Positions 61,781 to 64,000 of a stretch of 64,000 bases of DNA are shown here, one piece after another (position 1 is the first letter of the stretch; each line of letters opens with the position of its first letter). The notes beneath the pieces were generated by a model. The model saw nothing but the letters and a program-made list of their open reading frames with translations, did not search any database and had not been told where the DNA came from. Location of the stretch: NCBI GenBank assembly GCA_036556825.1, contig DATBIR010000297.1, positions 10,001 through 74,000 on the forward strand. Direction: 5' to 3'. This stretch comes from JAJKJG01 sp036556825 (GTDB taxonomy: Bacteria > Pseudomonadota > Alphaproteobacteria > Rhizobiales > Beijerinckiaceae). A program made the position numbers and the translations under genes.

Positions 61781-63280
61781 ATGGACGTGCTCGCCAACCT
61801 CTCGCTCGGCATGGGCGTCGCCCTGCGCCCCGAGAATCTGGGCTTCTGCTTCCTCGGCACGCTGCTCGGCACGCTGGTTGGCGTGCTCCCCGGAATCGGC
61901 CCCGTCACGACCGTCGCCATTCTCCTGCCGATCACGTTCGTGCTGTCGCCCGTCGCGGCGCTGATCATGCTGGCGGGCATCTATTACGGCGCCCAATACG
62001 GCGGCTCGACGACGGCGATCCTGATCCGCATCCCGGGCGAGGCGTCGTCGGTGGTCACCGCCATCGATGGTCACGAGATGGCCAGGCAGGGGAGGGCCGG
62101 TGCGGCCCTCGGCATCGCCGCCATCGCCTCTTTCTTCGCCGGGTGCATCGCCACCCTGCTGATCGCCTTCGCGGCGCCGGTTCTCGCCAACGTCGCGCTG
62201 CAATTCGGGCCCGCCGAATATTTTTCGCTGATGGTGTGCGGGCTGGTCGCTGCCGTCGTGCTGGCCCACGGCTCCCTCGTGAAGGCGATCGCCATGGTCC
62301 TCATCGGGCTGCTGCTCGGGCTCGTCGGCACCGACGTCAACTCGGGCGTGCGCCGGTTCACCATGGGCTTCCAGCCGCTCGCGGACGGCATCGAATTCGT
62401 CGCCCTGTCGATGGCCATCTACGGCATCGCCGACGTGGCGCACAATCTCGAGCAGCGCGAGAAGCTGACAACCCTGTCGGCACGCGTCGGCTCGATCTGG
62501 CCGACCTGGAGCGACATCAGGCATTGCACGGCGACGATCCTGCGCGGCACCGGGCTCGGATCGCTGCTCGGAGTCCTGCCTGGAGGAGGCGCGCTGCTTG
62601 CGGCCTTCGCCGCCTATACGGTGGAGAAGAAGCTGGCGCGCCCGCCGCGCCGGTTCGGCCAGGGCGACATCCGCGGCGTCGCCGGCCCGGAAGCGGCCAA
62701 CAATGCCGGCGCGCAGACCTCCTTCGTGCCGATGCTGACCCTCGGCATCCCGTCCAATCCGACCATGGCGATGATGATCGGGGCCCTCATGATCCACGGC
62801 ATCGCCCCGGGGCCGCGCGTCATGACCGACCGTCCCGACATGTTCTGGGGCCTGATCGCCAGCATGTGGGTCGGCAACCTGATGCTGGTCGTGCTCAACC
62901 TGCCGCTCGTCGGCCTCTGGGTGCGTCTCCTGCAGGTTCCGTATCGCTTCCTGTTCCCCTCGATCCTGGTGTTCTGCTGCATCGGCACCTTTGCGGTGAA
63001 CAGCAGCGCCTTCGACCTCTACGTGCTCGGCGCCTTCGCGGTGTTCGGCTACATCTGCGTCAAGCTCGATTTCGAGCCGGCGCCGCTGATCCTCGGCTTC
63101 GTGCTCGGCCCGATGATGGAGGAGAATTTCCGCAGGGCCATGCTGATCTCGCGCGGCGACGCAACGGTGTTCCTGACGGAGCCGATCAGCGCCGCTTTCC
63201 TGGCGATCGCGGCCTTCCTGCTCGTGATCGTCGCGGCGCCCGCCGTGCGCGCGACGCGCCAGGAGGCGCTGCAGGAATGA
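61781..63280 (+). CDS. tctA: Tripartite tricarboxylate transporter large permease (TctA)
   Basis: 499 residues with about 11-12 membrane segments. Canonical TctA motifs: LGTLVGVLPGIGPVTTVAIL, YYGAQYGGSTTAILIRIPGE, LGVLPGGGALLAAF, NNAGAQTSFVPMLTLGIPSN and GFVLGPMMEENFRRAM. It forms the carboxylate permease with TctB. It is more standard than the TctA at 40.9-42.4 kb. Confidence 0.93.
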   Translation: MDVLANLSLGMGVALRPENLGFCFLGTLLGTLVGVLPGIGPVTTVAILLPITFVLSPVAALIMLAGIYYGAQYGGSTTAILIRIPGEASSVVTAIDGHEMARQGRAGAALGIAAIASFFAGCIATLLIAFAAPVLANVALQFGPAEYFSLMVCGLVAAVVLAHGSLVKAIAMVLIGLLLGLVGTDVNSGVRRFTMGFQPLADGIEFVALSMAIYGIADVAHNLEQREKLTTLSARVGSIWPTWSDIRHCTATILRGTGLGSLLGVLPGGGALLAAFAAYTVEKKLARPPRRFGQGDIRGVAGPEAANNAGAQTSFVPMLTLGIPSNPTMAMMIGALMIHGIAPGPRVMTDRPDMFWGLIASMWVGNLMLVVLNLPLVGLWVRLLQVPYRFLFPSILVFCCIGTFAVNSSAFDLYVLGAFAVFGYICVKLDFEPAPLILGFVLGPMMEENFRRAMLISRGDATVFLTEPISAAFLAIAAFLLVIVAAPAVRATRQEALQE

Positions 63281-63336
63281 GCGGGAGACGGAAGGAAGGT
63301 TCAGTGCAAGCACTGTTTCATAGGAGAGGAAGCATC

Positions 63337-64000
63337 ATGATCGATATCAAGACGCCGATGCGCATGACGCGCGCATTGTTCGCGCTTGGACTTTTCGCGA
63401 GTTGCGCCGGCGCCGCTCGTGCCGATGCCGTGAGCGACTTCTACAAGGGCAAGACCGTCACGGTGATCGTCGGCTACAGCGCCGGCGGCGGCTATGACCT
63501 TTACGCGCGCGCTCTCGCCCGCCACATGGGCAGGCACATCCCGGGCCAGCCGACCATGGTCGTCAACAACATGCCCGGCGCCGGCAGTGTCGCGGCCGCG
63601 AACTACATCTACGGCGTCGCCGCCAAGGACGGCACCGTTTTCGGCACGTTCAGCCGCGGCATTCCCATGGAGCCGCTGATCGGCACGGCCAACACCCGCT
63701 ACGAGGCCGACAAGTTCAGCTGGATCGGCAGCATCTCGAACGAGCTGAGCGTCTGTGCGCTGTCGGCCAAGGCGCCCGTCAAGACGTTCGACGAGGCCCA
63801 GACGAAGCCGTTCACGCTCGCCGGCGAAGCCTCCGGTTCCGACCCGGACACGTACGCCAAGCTCATCCGCAACCTGTTCGGCGCCAAGCTCAAGCTGGTC
63901 ACCGGCTACCCCGGCGGCAACGACATGACGCTCGCCATCGAGCGCGGCGAGGTCGACGGGCGTTGCGGATGGTCGTGGGGATCGATCAAGGCGACGCGGC
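63337..64000 (+). CDS. TctC/Bug-like solute receptor (3' end outside window)
   Basis: At least 221 residues from the ATG at 63337 (TAGGAGAGGA upstream); the frame runs off the right edge. Sec signal TRALFALGLFASCAGAARA. The fold begins FYKGKTVTVIVGYSAGGGYDLYARAL with VVNNMPGAGSVAAANYIYG, a divergent Bug branch. It follows tctA by 56 bases, so the operon may carry two receptors. Truncation is only by the window boundary. Confidence 0.85.
   Translation, partial: MIDIKTPMRMTRALFALGLFASCAGAARADAVSDFYKGKTVTVIVGYSAGGGYDLYARALARHMGRHIPGQPTMVVNNMPGAGSVAAANYIYGVAAKDGTVFGTFSRGIPMEPLIGTANTRYEADKFSWIGSISNELSVCALSAKAPVKTFDEAQTKPFTLAGEASGSDPDTYAKLIRNLFGAKLKLVTGYPGGNDMTLAIERGEVDGRCGWSWGSIKATR

Noticed and set aside
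63337..64000. Receptor gene at the right edge as a possible truncated gene
   Set aside because: The frame is open to the last base and the signal peptide and fold are intact; it is cut only by the window boundary.

Overview
The window is high-G+C DNA. Gene content points to a soil or plant-associated alphaproteobacterium, most likely of the order Hyphomicrobiales (Rhizobiales). The indicators are many substrate-binding proteins of the TctC/Bug, TRAP, Opp and Pot types, a lysine-tailed HU protein, GcvA-like LysR regulators, a NepR-like small protein, and intergenic palindromes built on GCATGATC...GATCATGC like those common in that order. This placement is inference; no rRNA or tRNA gene is present. 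About 60 genes are packed closely, many with ATGA or TGATG overlaps. Non-ATG starts with strong Shine-Dalgarno sites are frequent.

Layout. 0-7.3 kb: the end of a probable methyltransferase gene, an M15-type peptidase, a histidine kinase followed at 11 bases by an orphan peptide-type binding protein, HU with a clear terminator, and an MltB-type transglycosylase. 7.7-14.8 kb: a KDG kinase/KDPG aldolase pair, a complete PotABCD-type ABC importer and a quinone-oxidoreductase-like dehydrogenase. 15-18.6 kb: an RTX metallopeptidase, two haem c proteins and a zinc-ribbon protein. 19.3-21.6 kb: a split chromate transporter and a Rossmann/DUF2520 protein. 21.6-26.9 kb: a complete Opp/Dpp-type importer, divergent from an M20 peptidase.

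27-42.4 kb is a catabolic region: two M20 peptidases, two amidases, a GMC oxidoreductase, an FMN 2-hydroxy-acid oxidase, two TctC receptors, a TRAP-receptor-like protein without a signal peptide, and a LysR gene followed by tctBA. A plausible joint role is uptake and hydrolysis of amide-linked compounds and oxidation of the released alcohol or hydroxy acid; the substrate is unknown. 42.6-49 kb holds a secreted alpha/beta hydrolase, a HerA-like ATPase, an exported acetamidase/formamidase-family protein and a VWA protein.

49-52.4 kb looks like a decay zone. It has an orphan NepR-like gene, a chemoreceptor reduced to its signalling tip, a second split chromate transporter, a frameshifted aldehyde dehydrogenase tail, a composite palindromic repeat and a scrap of response-regulator receiver domain. 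52.5-59.1 kb is a coherent module: TRAP transporter (M, Q, P), split transketolase, SDR dehydrogenase and a divergent LysR regulator. 59.2-64 kb carries an orphan molybdo-hydroxylase FAD subunit, a complete TctC-TctB-TctA set, and the start of another TctC-like receptor cut by the window end.

No CRISPR array, integrase, transposase or phage gene was seen. The least expected signals are the amidase and the signal-less TRAP receptor lying in one reading frame separated by a TGA-CTA stop, the kinase paired with an orphan binding protein, and the cluster of gene remnants around the second chromate transporter.
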